The notes under the pieces: model-generated
The model's input: only the letters and a program-made list of their open reading frames with translations
Database searches by the model: none
Told to the model about the DNA's origin: nothing
DNA from: Zobellia uliginosa
GTDB taxonomy: Bacteria; Bacteroidota; Bacteroidia; Flavobacteriales; Flavobacteriaceae
Assembly: GCF_900156625.1 (NCBI RefSeq)
Contig: NZ_FTOB01000001.1
Span: forward strand, 124,001 to 188,000
Reading direction: 5' to 3'
Length of the DNA stretch: 64,000 nt
In this document: positions 25,974 to 34,732 of the stretch, piece by piece
How positions within the stretch are numbered: the first letter of the stretch is position 1
Layout: every line of letters starts with the position of its first letter
Program-made: the position numbers and the translations under genes

Positions 25974-26552
25974 ATGAAGGTACATTTCGATTTTCGGGAA
26001 ATTGCCACGGCCACAATGATACTCTTTGCGGTCATCGACATTTTAGGGAGTGTACCTATAATCATAGGCTTGCGAAAAAAAGTGGGGCATATCGAGTCTG
26101 AAAAGGCATCGGTGGTATCATTGATTATCATGATCGCCTTTCTTTTTGTTGGAGAGAAAATACTGAAACTGATCGGCATAGATGTCTACTCCTTTGCTGT
26201 TGCTGGGTCTTTCATTCTTTTCTTCCTGGCCCTTGAAATGATATTGGGCATTACCCTGTATAAGGAAGACGAGCCCGAAAGTGCCTCGATCGTGCCAATC
26301 GCGTTTCCGCTCATCGCCGGGGCAGGTACCCTTACCGCATTGCTTTCGTTAAGGGCCGAATATCATGTGGAAAACATCATTGTCGCCATTACCATAAACA
26401 TTATTTTTGTATATCTCGTTCTGAAATCTTCAAAACGCATTGAAGGTGTTTTGGGTAAAAACGGACTGAATATTATACGAAAGGTCTTCGGTGTTATTCT
26501 ATTGGCCATTGCGGTAAAACTATTCGCCGCCAACATCAACGAGCTTTTCTAA
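25974..26552 (+). CDS. MarC family integral membrane protein
   Basis: 192 residues with six hydrophobic segments. The family patterns VIDILGSVPI and VPIAFPLIAGAGTLT are clear and identify MarC/YhgN proteins, inner membrane proteins of unknown transport role (the old link to multiple antibiotic resistance is not supported in E. coli). It is followed after 47 bases by a small membrane protein on the same strand. Confidence 0.92.
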   Translation: MKVHFDFREIATATMILFAVIDILGSVPIIIGLRKKVGHIESEKASVVSLIIMIAFLFVGEKILKLIGIDVYSFAVAGSFILFFLALEMILGITLYKEDEPESASIVPIAFPLIAGAGTLTALLSLRAEYHVENIIVAITINIIFVYLVLKSSKRIEGVLGKNGLNIIRKVFGVILLAIAVKLFAANINELF

Positions 26553-26599
26553 TAGGATAATTGCTTTCGGGAATTACCGGAAATATTAAAAAACACATC

Positions 26600-26806
26600 A
26601 TGAACAAGACATTCACCTTAATTTTAATCGCATTGGCCGTTGCGCTGATCGCCTACAACGTTACCATTGTCGATTTTCAAGATCCATTTAATGGAGACAG
26701 CACTATAGCCCTGATTGGCATTGTAGCCTCTTTATGTGCCGTGTTGCTGCTTTTGATCTTCAGGACAAGCAAAAAGATCCAGAAAAAAATAGAACAGCGG
26801 GATTAG
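26600..26806 (+). CDS. Small two-span membrane protein, 68 residues
   Basis: ATG 26600 gives a protein with two helices (about 5-22 and 37-56, ALIGIVASLCAVLLLLIF) and a Lys-rich end (RTSKKIQKKIEQRD), so both ends are probably cytoplasmic. An in-frame earlier start at 26561 lacks support. Downstream of marC, likely same transcript. It overlaps the convergent S41 protease gene by 4 bases. Function unknown. Confidence 0.75.
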   Translation: MNKTFTLILIALAVALIAYNVTIVDFQDPFNGDSTIALIGIVASLCAVLLLLIFRTSKKIQKKIEQRD

Positions 26807-28428
26807 TCATTGATTTCAAGGGCTTCTTCCTGTTTCCCATGGACTTCGGGCTTGTCTAACTTGAGTACCTCTTGCAACATTTTATCTTGGGCACTTTTTA
26901 TTTTTGCATGGATATTGGGTCCGAACAACTGCTCGGCCAAGGCCGCCTTTAAATACAATTTGATACTGCTTTCATACTTGTAGAAGTCCATTCTGAGGTT
27001 TCGCCTAATAGAGTAGTCGACAAATTTCTCAAATAGGATATCATCTACCCTAAAGTCTTCTATAAATTCTTTTTCGGTCAACGAGCTATACCGTTTACGA
27101 TCGTCATCTAGGTGTTCAAATATAAAGTAAGAAAGCCAGCCGAAGCTATCCATACTCTCTACCGCTTCCTCTTCATTGGTACCTATTGGAACGAATACGT
27201 CGGGAATAATTCCCCCGCCACCATAGACCACCTTACCCTTGGGCGTCACAAATTTGAGCGAATCGGCCACCTTTATACTATCCACTGAAATCAACTCACC
27301 ACTGTGATATCGATCGGTAAATTTTTGATAATAGTCTTTATTGCCGTTTTTATACGTCTTTTGAATGCTTCTTCCGGTAGGGGTGTAATAACGTGATACG
27401 GTCAAACGAACGGCAGAACCATCGCCCAGCTCCATTTCGCGCTGTACCAAGCCTTTTCCAAAAGAACGACGGCCTACAATGGTCCCAATATCGTTGTCTT
27501 GTAGTGCCCCGGCTATAATTTCACTTGCCGAAGCCGATCTTTCATTGATCAGCACATATACGGGCTTATCTTCAAAACTGCCCTTACTCGTGGCGTGAAT
27601 CTTGTTCACTTCCCCTCTTTTGTTCTTGGTAAAGAGTATCAGTTTTCCTTTTTGCAAAAACTCATCGGCCATCTGTTCGGCCACACCAAGATAGCCACCG
27701 GGGTTGTCCCTTAAATCTAGTGTCAACTTGCGAGCCCCCTGCTTTCTGAGTTCTGACAGGGCCTGTTTAAATTCCTTATAGGTAGATTCGGCAAAACGAT
27801 TGACCTTTATATAGGCCATATCATCGGTGAGCATAAAATAGGCCTCTACGCTTTTTATGGGTACGATATCGCGTTTTACATTGACCGTAAATACTTTGTC
27901 GTCTTGTTTTCTGTAGACCTGCAATTTTACGGTACTGCCTTTTTCACCTTTGAGCTTTCCTACAATATCATCATTGCCCAAGTCTTTACCGTACAATGTA
28001 TCGTTATCGGCCATTAAGATCCGGTCGCCCGCTTTTATCCCTTTTAGATAACTGGGCCCCTTAGGTATGGTTCGTATAACCGAAATGGTATCTTTATAAG
28101 GGTAGAAATTGATACCTATTCCCACAAAATCACCCTTCATATTCTCCGAAACGCGATCCATCTCATTTTTTGGGATATAGACCGAATGCGGATCTAATTT
28201 TTCGAGAATTTGATTTACGGTAACATCAACAATACTATCGGTATCAACATCATCTACATACTCATAATCGATATAATCGATCAAACGATTAAGCTTGTCT
28301 TTTTTCGAGTTGGTAGTGAACAGCCTTTCAGGACTATCGGCAAAATGCAATTTTCCCCCAACAAAAATGCCCAAGGCAAGTGCCGCCGCTATAACCGTTG
28401 GCCATATATAGTTTTGCTTTCGCTTCAT
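26803..28428 (-). CDS. S41 family C-terminal processing peptidase
   Basis: 541 residues: N-terminal membrane anchor (IWPTVIAAALALGIFVGG), a PDZ domain (about 85-175, FVGIGINFYPYKD... GIKAGDRIL), and the S41 protease with Ser in SASASEIIAGAL and Lys in GKGLVQRE. It degrades or trims periplasmic proteins from the C-terminus. Last in a HupE-dCMP deaminase-S41 row that I recall as common in Flavobacteria; the gap to the deaminase is 3 bases. Confidence 0.94.
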   Translation of the reverse strand: MKRKQNYIWPTVIAAALALGIFVGGKLHFADSPERLFTTNSKKDKLNRLIDYIDYEYVDDVDTDSIVDVTVNQILEKLDPHSVYIPKNEMDRVSENMKGDFVGIGINFYPYKDTISVIRTIPKGPSYLKGIKAGDRILMADNDTLYGKDLGNDDIVGKLKGEKGSTVKLQVYRKQDDKVFTVNVKRDIVPIKSVEAYFMLTDDMAYIKVNRFAESTYKEFKQALSELRKQGARKLTLDLRDNPGGYLGVAEQMADEFLQKGKLILFTKNKRGEVNKIHATSKGSFEDKPVYVLINERSASASEIIAGALQDNDIGTIVGRRSFGKGLVQREMELGDGSAVRLTVSRYYTPTGRSIQKTYKNGNKDYYQKFTDRYHSGELISVDSIKVADSLKFVTPKGKVVYGGGGIIPDVFVPIGTNEEEAVESMDSFGWLSYFIFEHLDDDRKRYSSLTEKEFIEDFRVDDILFEKFVDYSIRRNLRMDFYKYESSIKLYLKAALAEQLFGPNIHAKIKSAQDKMLQEVLKLDKPEVHGKQEEALEIND

Positions 28429-28431
28429 AAA

Positions 28432-28881
28432 TTAGGTTGTCTGGTCTACCTCGACCTCTATTTCAGGCATATGTACCAACTCGACATTGGCACGTTCTAA
28501 AAATTCCAAGCCCGAATTGTCTTTGTACGCCGTTTTGTACACAACACGTTTTATGCCAGATTGGTGAATCAACTTACTACATTCGCGACAGGGCGATAAT
28601 GTAATATATAGGGTAGCCCCTTCACATGACTGGGTGGAGGATGCCACTTTGCTGATGGCATTGGCCTCGGCGTGTAAAACATACCATTTGGTATATCCTT
28701 CGTCGTCTTCACAAATATTATCAAAGCCCGTTGGAGTGCCATTATAACCATCGGAAATAATCATTCTATCCTTTACAATAATGGCGCCTACCTGTTTGCG
28801 TTTACAGTAAGACAACTTTCCCCATTCTTGGGCCATACGCAAATAAGCCTTGTCGTATTTGGTTTGTTTTGATTTTTCCAT
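28432..28881 (-). CDS. dCMP deaminase family protein
   Basis: 149 residues with the zinc-dependent deaminase signature HAEANAI (His ligand and proton-shuttling Glu) and PCRECSKL (two Cys ligands); the insert SDGYNGTPTGFDNICED is typical of dCMP deaminase/ComEB. It makes dUMP for thymidylate synthesis. Co-transcribed with the S41 protease (3-base gap). Confidence 0.93.
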   Translation of the reverse strand: MEKSKQTKYDKAYLRMAQEWGKLSYCKRKQVGAIIVKDRMIISDGYNGTPTGFDNICEDDEGYTKWYVLHAEANAISKVASSTQSCEGATLYITLSPCRECSKLIHQSGIKRVVYKTAYKDNSGLEFLERANVELVHMPEIEVEVDQTT

Positions 28882-29005
28882 CTAATGCGAAGATACAACA
28901 CTCTGTATCACTACCTTTTATCTATTTGTAAGACTACTAAGATACCCGCTTTGAAAAAGACCGACAATAAATGTCGGTTATTTTTAAGTGAAAATAAATT
29001 AGTGA

Positions 29006-29590
29006 CTATATCGGAAACGTACGAACCAGCATTGGTATTGTCATAAGAAGGATTAAAATAGACGTAATACCCACATAGTACGTTTTTTTAAGTTTTGCTG
29101 CAGAAACAACGGCCCACCCCAATACCAAAACGGATAGAACAACGGTAAGCTGTGACAGCTCAATGCCCGTGGCAAAGCCCAAAAGGGGCACCAACTTATC
29201 GTCTACCTCGGCCATCAACATCTTAAAGTAATTACTGAAGCCAAAACCGTGTATCAAACCGAACACAACCGTGGCAATGGCATGCCAGACCATGCTTTTC
29301 TGGGCCGTAGCCACCTTGAGATACACCAAATTGAAAATAGCCGTAGCCATAATCGTCACGGGAATCAGGAACTCGATTAGGGCTACATCTACCCTAGCCA
29401 CCCCATACGCACTTAATGCCAAGGATAGGCAGTGCGCAATAGTGAAGACCGTAGCCAACAAGACCACTTTTTTCCATGTTTTAAATGAGAAGGGAACGGC
29501 CAGTGCCGCCAAAAAAAGAATATGGTCGTACGCGTTAAAATCAAGTACATGCTCCAGACCCATCTTTATGTAAAACAGAAATTCTTGCAT
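29006..29590 (-). CDS. HupE/UreJ family membrane protein
   Basis: 194 residues, six or so hydrophobic helices. GLEHVLDFNAYDHILFL holds the family's His/Asp metal-binding pattern and FGLIHGFGFSNYF the second. HupE/UreJ proteins are thought to move nickel or related metals, but flavobacterial copies are not near hydrogenase or urease genes and their cargo is not established. It lies 124 bases upstream of the deaminase gene. Confidence 0.9.
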   Translation of the reverse strand: MQEFLFYIKMGLEHVLDFNAYDHILFLAALAVPFSFKTWKKVVLLATVFTIAHCLSLALSAYGVARVDVALIEFLIPVTIMATAIFNLVYLKVATAQKSMVWHAIATVVFGLIHGFGFSNYFKMLMAEVDDKLVPLLGFATGIELSQLTVVLSVLVLGWAVVSAAKLKKTYYVGITSILILLMTIPMLVRTFPI

Positions 29591-29635
29591 TTTCTACAAT
29601 TTTATATAACAATGGAAAGTACAAAACCAACAGGC

Positions 29636-30373
29636 CTACAAACCTCTTTCGGCCTGAATCTCCTCGTAGGCTTTTTGAACTTCCTTAAATTTCTCCTCGG
29701 CACCTTTCTTAATGGCCTCGTTCTGCGTATTTACGCGATCGGGGTGATATTTTTTGGCCATAGTACGATACGCCTTCTTTACCTCGTCATTAGAGGCGGA
29801 CTTATCAATCTCGAGAATTTTATAGGCATTGTTCACCGATTTTATGAACATGGCCTTAATGCTTTCAAAATCGCGCAAGTTCACCCTCAAATAACCTGCA
29901 ATTTCACGAATCTTATTTATCTCCGGATTACTGACGGAACCGTCGGCCTGGGCAATTCCAAAAAGAAAGTGAAGCAATTGCAAGCGGACCTCGTAACGTG
30001 TTCTTTGGTTTAAAAACGTACAAATACGTTCCGCCGATATCTCGTGTTTTTTATTGATGTCATTGAAGGTCCTGAAAATGGCATTGGCCTTATCCTTTCC
30101 ATACGTGCTGACAAAATATTGCCGAACATAATCCAATTCACGCTGACTTACCGTACCATCTGCCTTGATTACGATGGAACACAAAGACAACAAATTGAGC
30201 TCAAAATCGGCAGGTGACACTTTCTGTCTCGCCATATCGCCAAAAATGGCCTGACCCCCTGCACTACCACTTATCTTAAAACCATCGATCAGACTTCCTA
30301 CCAAGTAGCCCAAAATAGCACCCGGAAACCGAAAGAAATAATACCCAATGATGGCCGCGAACCATTTGATCAT
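29636..30373 (-). CDS. TerB-DnaJ domain membrane protein (DjlA-like)
   Basis: About 245 residues from ATG 30373: hydrophobic N-terminal segment ([26 protein letters not shown]), a TerB-like helical domain (about 50-165, with [12 protein letters not shown] and [12 protein letters not shown]), and a C-terminal J domain with the HPD triad (KKYHPDRVN). It probably recruits DnaK to the membrane. The upstream TTG at 30394 was rejected because it is part of a TATCTTTG promoter box. Confidence 0.92.
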   Translation of the reverse strand: MIKWFAAIIGYYFFRFPGAILGYLVGSLIDGFKISGSAGGQAIFGDMARQKVSPADFELNLLSLCSIVIKADGTVSQRELDYVRQYFVSTYGKDKANAIFRTFNDINKKHEISAERICTFLNQRTRYEVRLQLLHFLFGIAQADGSVSNPEINKIREIAGYLRVNLRDFESIKAMFIKSVNNAYKILEIDKSASNDEVKKAYRTMAKKYHPDRVNTQNEAIKKGAEEKFKEVQKAYEEIQAERGL

Positions 30374-30391
30374 GCCTTTTCTAAATTTGGG

Positions 30392-30399
30392 CAAAGATA
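30392..30399 (-). promoter_or_regulatory. -7 promoter box of the TerB-DnaJ gene
   Basis: On the minus strand TATCTTTG (TAnnTTTG) lies 19 bases ahead of ATG 30373. It decides against the upstream TTG start. Confidence 0.4.
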
Positions 30400-30548
30400 T
30401 TAAAAGGAGGCAGAACTAAGGCATCAAAAAAGCCATGAGTCGTCTTTGTTTCGGCAGGGAAGGCCATTACCTCAAGGCCATAATCCCGCACAATACGCTT
30501 TTTCCCAAACGAAACGTTAAGTCTATCAACAAAATGCGACAAATTAAG

Positions 30549-30556
30549 TATCTTTG
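30549..30556 (+). promoter_or_regulatory. -7 promoter box of the bacilliredoxin gene
   Basis: TATCTTTG again, 26 bases ahead of ATG 30582; identical to the divergent box at 30392-30399. Confidence 0.4.
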
Positions 30557-30581
30557 TTAACCACATTAAAATTAAAGATTT

Positions 30582-30992
30582 ATGTATCCTCCAGAATTGG
30601 TAAAACCTATGAGAGACGACTTGGCTTCCGCCGGGTTCGAAGAATTATATACGGCCGAAGCGGTCGAAAATGCAATTAAAAAAGAAGGTACTACCTTGGT
30701 AGTCGTAAATTCCGTATGCGGTTGTGCAGCGGCCAATGCAAGACCGGCAGCAAAATTGAGTCTTCGCCATGCCAAAAAGCCCGACCATGCGGTAACTGTT
30801 TTTGCCGGTGTCGATATCGAAGCGGTAAATGCGGCAAGAAACCTTATGGTTCCTTTTCCTCCGTCATCGCCTAGTATGGCACTTTTTAAAGATGGAGAAT
30901 TGGTCCATATGATAGAACGCCACCATATTGAAGGCAGACCGGCAGAATTGATCGCCGAAAACCTCATTAGCGCTTACGACGAGTTTTGCTAA
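30582..30992 (+). CDS. BrxA/BrxB family bacilliredoxin (YphP/YqiW)
   Basis: 136 residues of thioredoxin fold with the C-G-C active site (Cys46 and Cys48 in NSVCGCAAANARP), and MYPPELVKPMRDDL at the start, the family signature. In Firmicutes it removes bacillithiol from proteins; some Bacteroidota also make bacillithiol. Single gene, followed by a terminator. Confidence 0.94.
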   Translation: MYPPELVKPMRDDLASAGFEELYTAEAVENAIKKEGTTLVVVNSVCGCAAANARPAAKLSLRHAKKPDHAVTVFAGVDIEAVNAARNLMVPFPPSSPSMALFKDGELVHMIERHHIEGRPAELIAENLISAYDEFC

Positions 30993-31034
30993 GACCACGA
31001 TTTATTGCCATTCCCTCGTAAAAGGGAAATAAAA

Positions 31035-31067
31035 TAAAAAAACCGTTTCACAAAGAAGCGGTTTTTT
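31035..31067 (+). terminator. Rho-independent terminator of the bacilliredoxin gene
   Basis: AACCGTTTC and GAAGCGGTT (one G-U pair) around a five-base loop, preceded by A-run and followed by TTTTTTATTTTT. The T-run merges with the promoter box of the next gene. Confidence 0.85.
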
Positions 31068-31074
31068 ATTTTTG
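31067..31074 (+). promoter_or_regulatory. -7-like box abutting the acyltransferase start
   Basis: TATTTTTG fits TAnnTTTG but ends only 4 bases before ATG 31079; if used, the mRNA would be leaderless. It is built from the T-run of the preceding terminator, so chance is possible. Confidence 0.3.
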
Positions 31075-31078
31075 CACC

Positions 31079-31819
31079 ATGCAAAAGCTAATCGCATATC
31101 CGCTTACCTTACTTTACATGATTTTCTTCGGATTGTGTTTGTTGGTGTTTCACCCTATTCAGTGGATCTGCTTCAATCTTTTTGGATACAATGCCCACAG
31201 GGCCAGCGTTGCCTTGCTCAACCTCTCGCTGATGCGCTGTACCCATATTCTGGGAACCACCTATTCATTCAAAAACCCTTATAATATTCCCACGGATCGG
31301 CCCTTGATCATAGTGCCGAACCACCAGAGTATGCACGACATCCCTCCCATCATCTGGTTCATGCGGAAGCACCACCCCAAATTTGTCAGCAAAAAAGAAC
31401 TCGGCAAGGGCATTCCTAGCGTGTCCTATAATCTAAGACACGGCGGCTCCGTACTGATCGACAGAAAAGACAGTCGCCAATCACTGACCGAAATCGCCAA
31501 GCTCGGACGCTACATAGAAAAGCACAAGCGAAGCGCGGTTATATTTCCCGAGGGTACCCGAAGCCGTACCGGACACCCCAAACCCTTCAAGGCCACCGGG
31601 TTGAAACTTCTTATGAAAAATGCCCCTTCGGCCTTAGTAGTTCCGATAAGCATCAACAATTCATGGAAGATGCTCAAATACGGTAAATTTCCCAACGGTA
31701 TCGGAAACCATATTAGCTTTCAGGTACACGAACCGATTGAGGTCACCTCTGATTTCGATTCCGTTTTGGCCGAAACCGAACGAAAAGTCGTATCGGGCGT
31801 AACTTCCTTTAAATCATAA
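31079..31819 (+). CDS. Lysophospholipid acyltransferase (PlsC-like)
   Basis: 246 residues with an N-terminal membrane helix, the NHQSMHD box (HX4D catalytic motif), and FPEGTRSRTG. It adds an acyl chain to 1-acyl-glycerol-3-phosphate or a similar acceptor at the inner membrane. It is followed after 1 base by an HD-domain gene. Confidence 0.92.
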   Translation: MQKLIAYPLTLLYMIFFGLCLLVFHPIQWICFNLFGYNAHRASVALLNLSLMRCTHILGTTYSFKNPYNIPTDRPLIIVPNHQSMHDIPPIIWFMRKHHPKFVSKKELGKGIPSVSYNLRHGGSVLIDRKDSRQSLTEIAKLGRYIEKHKRSAVIFPEGTRSRTGHPKPFKATGLKLLMKNAPSALVVPISINNSWKMLKYGKFPNGIGNHISFQVHEPIEVTSDFDSVLAETERKVVSGVTSFKS

Positions 31820-31820
31820 A

Positions 31821-32513
31821 ATGAGCGACCCTGAAATTATAGAACAGACCATTGCTTTTGTAAAAGAAACTCTACAAGGAGCCGAAGGCGGTCACGATTG
31901 GTTTCACATCCAACGTGTTTTCAAGAACAGCCTGCTTATCGCCAAAGAGGAAAAGGTCGACGTTCTTGTCGTTGGCCTTGGCGCCCTTTTACACGATATT
32001 GCCGATGCCAAATTCAACGGCGGTGACGAAAGTGTGGGACCAAAACTCGCCCAACAATTTTTGGCCGACCTTGGAATAGACCCGAAAACCATAGACCATG
32101 TGGTCAAGATTATCGAAAATATCAGCTTTAAAAATTCACTTGAAATACAACAGGGCCAAAAATTCGACTCCTTGGAACTACAAGTGGTTCAAGATGCCGA
32201 CCGCTTAGATGCCCTAGGTGCGATTGGTATCGCCAGGGCCTTTAATTATGGTGGGTTTAAAAACAGGGAACTTTACAACCCCGATATTGCCCCTAATTTA
32301 ACCATGACCAAGGAGGAATATAAAAAATCAAAAGCCCCTACCCTTAACCATTTTTACGAAAAGCTTCTTTTGCTAAAAGACAAAATGAATACGAAAACCG
32401 GCAAAAAACTAGCCGAAAGACGGCATCAATTTATGCTAGACTACCTCGAGGAATTCTATAAAGAATGGGATCCACTGGTCGCTACAACCCCATTCAACAA
32501 TGTAAACGCATAG
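31821..32513 (+). CDS. HD-domain phosphohydrolase
   Basis: 230 residues; metal ligands in GHDWFHIQRV, LLHDIADAKF and DADRLDALGA, matching the YedJ/PF01966 HD hydrolases. Likely acts on a nucleotide or phosphate ester. Operon with the acyltransferase (1-base gap). Confidence 0.9.
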   Translation: MSDPEIIEQTIAFVKETLQGAEGGHDWFHIQRVFKNSLLIAKEEKVDVLVVGLGALLHDIADAKFNGGDESVGPKLAQQFLADLGIDPKTIDHVVKIIENISFKNSLEIQQGQKFDSLELQVVQDADRLDALGAIGIARAFNYGGFKNRELYNPDIAPNLTMTKEEYKKSKAPTLNHFYEKLLLLKDKMNTKTGKKLAERRHQFMLDYLEEFYKEWDPLVATTPFNNVNA

Positions 32514-32588
32514 GAAAGCCCCACATTCCCCTTCTCTTTTACATTTTTTTGTACCTTCAATTCCAGAACCAAAATCCAATTTTTGAAG

Positions 32589-34013
32589 ATGCAAAGAAGA
32601 AAGTTTATCAAGAATGCCGCTGCGGCCTCTACCGTATTTTCCATCGTACCCAGTTTCGTTATGGGCAAGAACCACGTTGCCCCAAGTGACACGCTCTATA
32701 TGGGCGCCTTTGGAGTAGGAGGACGAGGAGCAGGCGTAATCAGGGGTTTAAACGACACCGGAAAAGTAAAATTCGTAACACTGTGCGATGTTGATGACCG
32801 AAGAGCGGCGAGTACTTACGAACAATACCCCGATGCAAAGAGATATAAAGATTATAGAAAGGTATACGACAAGCATCTGAAGGACATCGATGCTATTATG
32901 GTGGCCACTCCCGACCATATGCATGCCTCTATAGCGTTACCGTTCATGCGCGCCAAAAAACACGCTTATGTAGAGAAACCCTTGACACATAACATCAACG
33001 AAGCACGTTTGATGACCAAAGTGGCCCAAGAGCACGGGATCGTTACCCAAATGGGGAACCAAGGCGCCTCAAGTGATGGCAGCCGAGAGGCCAAGGAGTG
33101 GATCGATTCCGGCATTATTGGAAAAGTATACAAAGTAGACTGCTGGACAAACCGTCCGGTATGGCCACAAGGCGTTCCTGCCCCTACCGAAAAACAACGT
33201 GTTCCAAAAGGTCTTGATTGGGACTTATGGCTAGGTGTCGCGGCACAACGTGATTACAACGCCGCCTACCTTCCCTTTAAATGGAGAGGTTTTTGGGACT
33301 TTGGAACCGGAGCCCTTGGCGATATGGGCTGCCATATTATGGAAACGCCATTTAGCGTACTTGGCCTAGGATATCCTACTGAAGCGGAAGCTAGCTGTAC
33401 TACGAACTGGGTAGGCGATTTTGTTGAAGCCGATTATAGCGAATCGTGCCCTGCTTCCTCCATAGTGCGATTAAAATTCAACACGGAACAACATGGCGAT
33501 ATTGCCCTGAACTGGTACGATGGCGGACTTATGCCCGACCTACCTGATGAATTGGCCGATGGCGAAACTATCGGCGATGGCGGAGGAGGCTCGGTGTTCT
33601 ACGGAACCAAAGGTATTTTGGTAACAGACACCTATTCCCGTAATGCCCGATTGCTCCCTAGCAAGAACATGGATATGTTCAAAGCGCCCGCACCCTACCT
33701 AAAACGCATTGACGGCGATGTAGAAGGCCACCAAAGAAACTTTGTTGAAGGTTGTTTAAACGGAAGCGAAACCTCATCGGACTTTAAAAAGTCAGGACCC
33801 TTGACCGAAGCCGTACTAATGGGCAACTTGGCCATTAAGGCTTTCCAGTACAAAAAACTGAAAGAGGGCAAAAAACTAGGTGATTGGGATCCTTTTGATT
33901 ATCCGGGAAGAAGAAAGATCCTATGGGATGGCGCCAACATGAAGGTCACCAACTGGGACATGGCCAATGAATGGGTAAAAGGCAAGTACCGCAAAGGCTG
34001 GGAATTAAAATAG
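32589..34013 (+). CDS. Tat-exported Gfo/Idh/MocA family oxidoreductase
   Basis: 474 residues starting MQRRKFIKNAAAAS, a twin-arginine signal. The Rossmann motif FGVGGRGAGVIRG, EKPLTHN (catalytic Lys-Pro loop) and the C-terminal sheet domain define the family. Exported members in Bacteroidota act on sugars or glycosides with tightly held NAD(H). It is alone here, 69 bases after the HD gene, but fits the sugar oxidation theme at 1-4.6 kb. ATG 32589 is preferred to TTG 32583. A strong hairpin terminator follows. Confidence 0.92.
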   Translation: MQRRKFIKNAAAASTVFSIVPSFVMGKNHVAPSDTLYMGAFGVGGRGAGVIRGLNDTGKVKFVTLCDVDDRRAASTYEQYPDAKRYKDYRKVYDKHLKDIDAIMVATPDHMHASIALPFMRAKKHAYVEKPLTHNINEARLMTKVAQEHGIVTQMGNQGASSDGSREAKEWIDSGIIGKVYKVDCWTNRPVWPQGVPAPTEKQRVPKGLDWDLWLGVAAQRDYNAAYLPFKWRGFWDFGTGALGDMGCHIMETPFSVLGLGYPTEAEASCTTNWVGDFVEADYSESCPASSIVRLKFNTEQHGDIALNWYDGGLMPDLPDELADGETIGDGGGGSVFYGTKGILVTDTYSRNARLLPSKNMDMFKAPAPYLKRIDGDVEGHQRNFVEGCLNGSETSSDFKKSGPLTEAVLMGNLAIKAFQYKKLKEGKKLGDWDPFDYPGRRKILWDGANMKVTNWDMANEWVKGKYRKGWELK

Positions 34014-34045
34014 GAAGCGAAGGACATAATAACCAACCGCAATAT

Positions 34046-34097
34046 GCGCAATAGTGATTCCTTTTTCTTAAGGTATCCCTATTGCGCTTTTATTTTA
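34046..34097 (+). terminator. Terminator after the Gfo/Idh gene
   Basis: Nine-base arms GCGCAATAG/CTATTGCGC extended inward by GAT-CCTT/AAGG-ATC pairs, then TTTTATTTTATC. The following gene is on the opposite strand. Confidence 0.8.
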
Positions 34098-34108
34098 TCT
34101 GAACCTGA

Positions 34109-34666
34109 TTAAAAGGCGTAACCGGCCGAAATCTGCAATACGTTGTTTTGGCTATTCCCCGTATACGAATCGCCGTTAATGTTGGCAATACCCTTGTTGT
34201 ACCGAAGACTGAAAAAGATGTTTTCGTTCAGTTTGTACGATGCCCCGATAGCAAAGGCCACATCTAATTTTTTAAAGCGGTCGTCATCGTCTTGGTTTGT
34301 AGAAATCAAAAAACCGACCACAGGGCCCGCTTCAGCACTGAGGCCTTCCAAAAAGTAGTACTTTCCTAAAATAGGCAAGTTTAAATAATCTAGTTTTAGG
34401 TCGTTATCGCCGGTACCATAGCTCCACTTCGTTCCTTGTGAAGAATACAGCAGCTCGGGCTGAACCGCCATCTTATCGGAAATTGCAACCTCCGCAACTC
34501 CCCCTAAATGAAAACTCACCTTGGTACCCAAACTACCTAGGCCCGAATAGGCGCTTCCGCCTATGGAAGCCACGTTAATACCTCCTTTTACCCCAATACC
34601 GAAATCTTGGGCATGGCCAACGGTTAACGCTAAAAGTGCGGTCAATAAGAATCCTAGTTTTTTCAT
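34109..34666 (-). CDS. Outer membrane beta-barrel protein (porin family)
   Basis: 185 residues; signal peptide (MKKLGFLLTALLALTVGHAQ), then FGIGVKGGINVASIGG, LQPELLYSSQG-like block (VQPELLYSSQGTKW), LNLPILGKYY and a terminal Phe (ISAGYAF). This is the PF13568 eight-strand barrel common in Bacteroidota. Function unknown; small barrels of this family are structural or porin-like. Confidence 0.9.
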   Translation of the reverse strand: MKKLGFLLTALLALTVGHAQDFGIGVKGGINVASIGGSAYSGLGSLGTKVSFHLGGVAEVAISDKMAVQPELLYSSQGTKWSYGTGDNDLKLDYLNLPILGKYYFLEGLSAEAGPVVGFLISTNQDDDDRFKKLDVAFAIGASYKLNENIFFSLRYNKGIANINGDSYTGNSQNNVLQISAGYAF

Positions 34667-34732
34667 AATTTACATATTTTATTTAACTGTTTCCCTTGTT
34701 AGTGCCGCACAGACAAAAAGGTTAACATGGCC

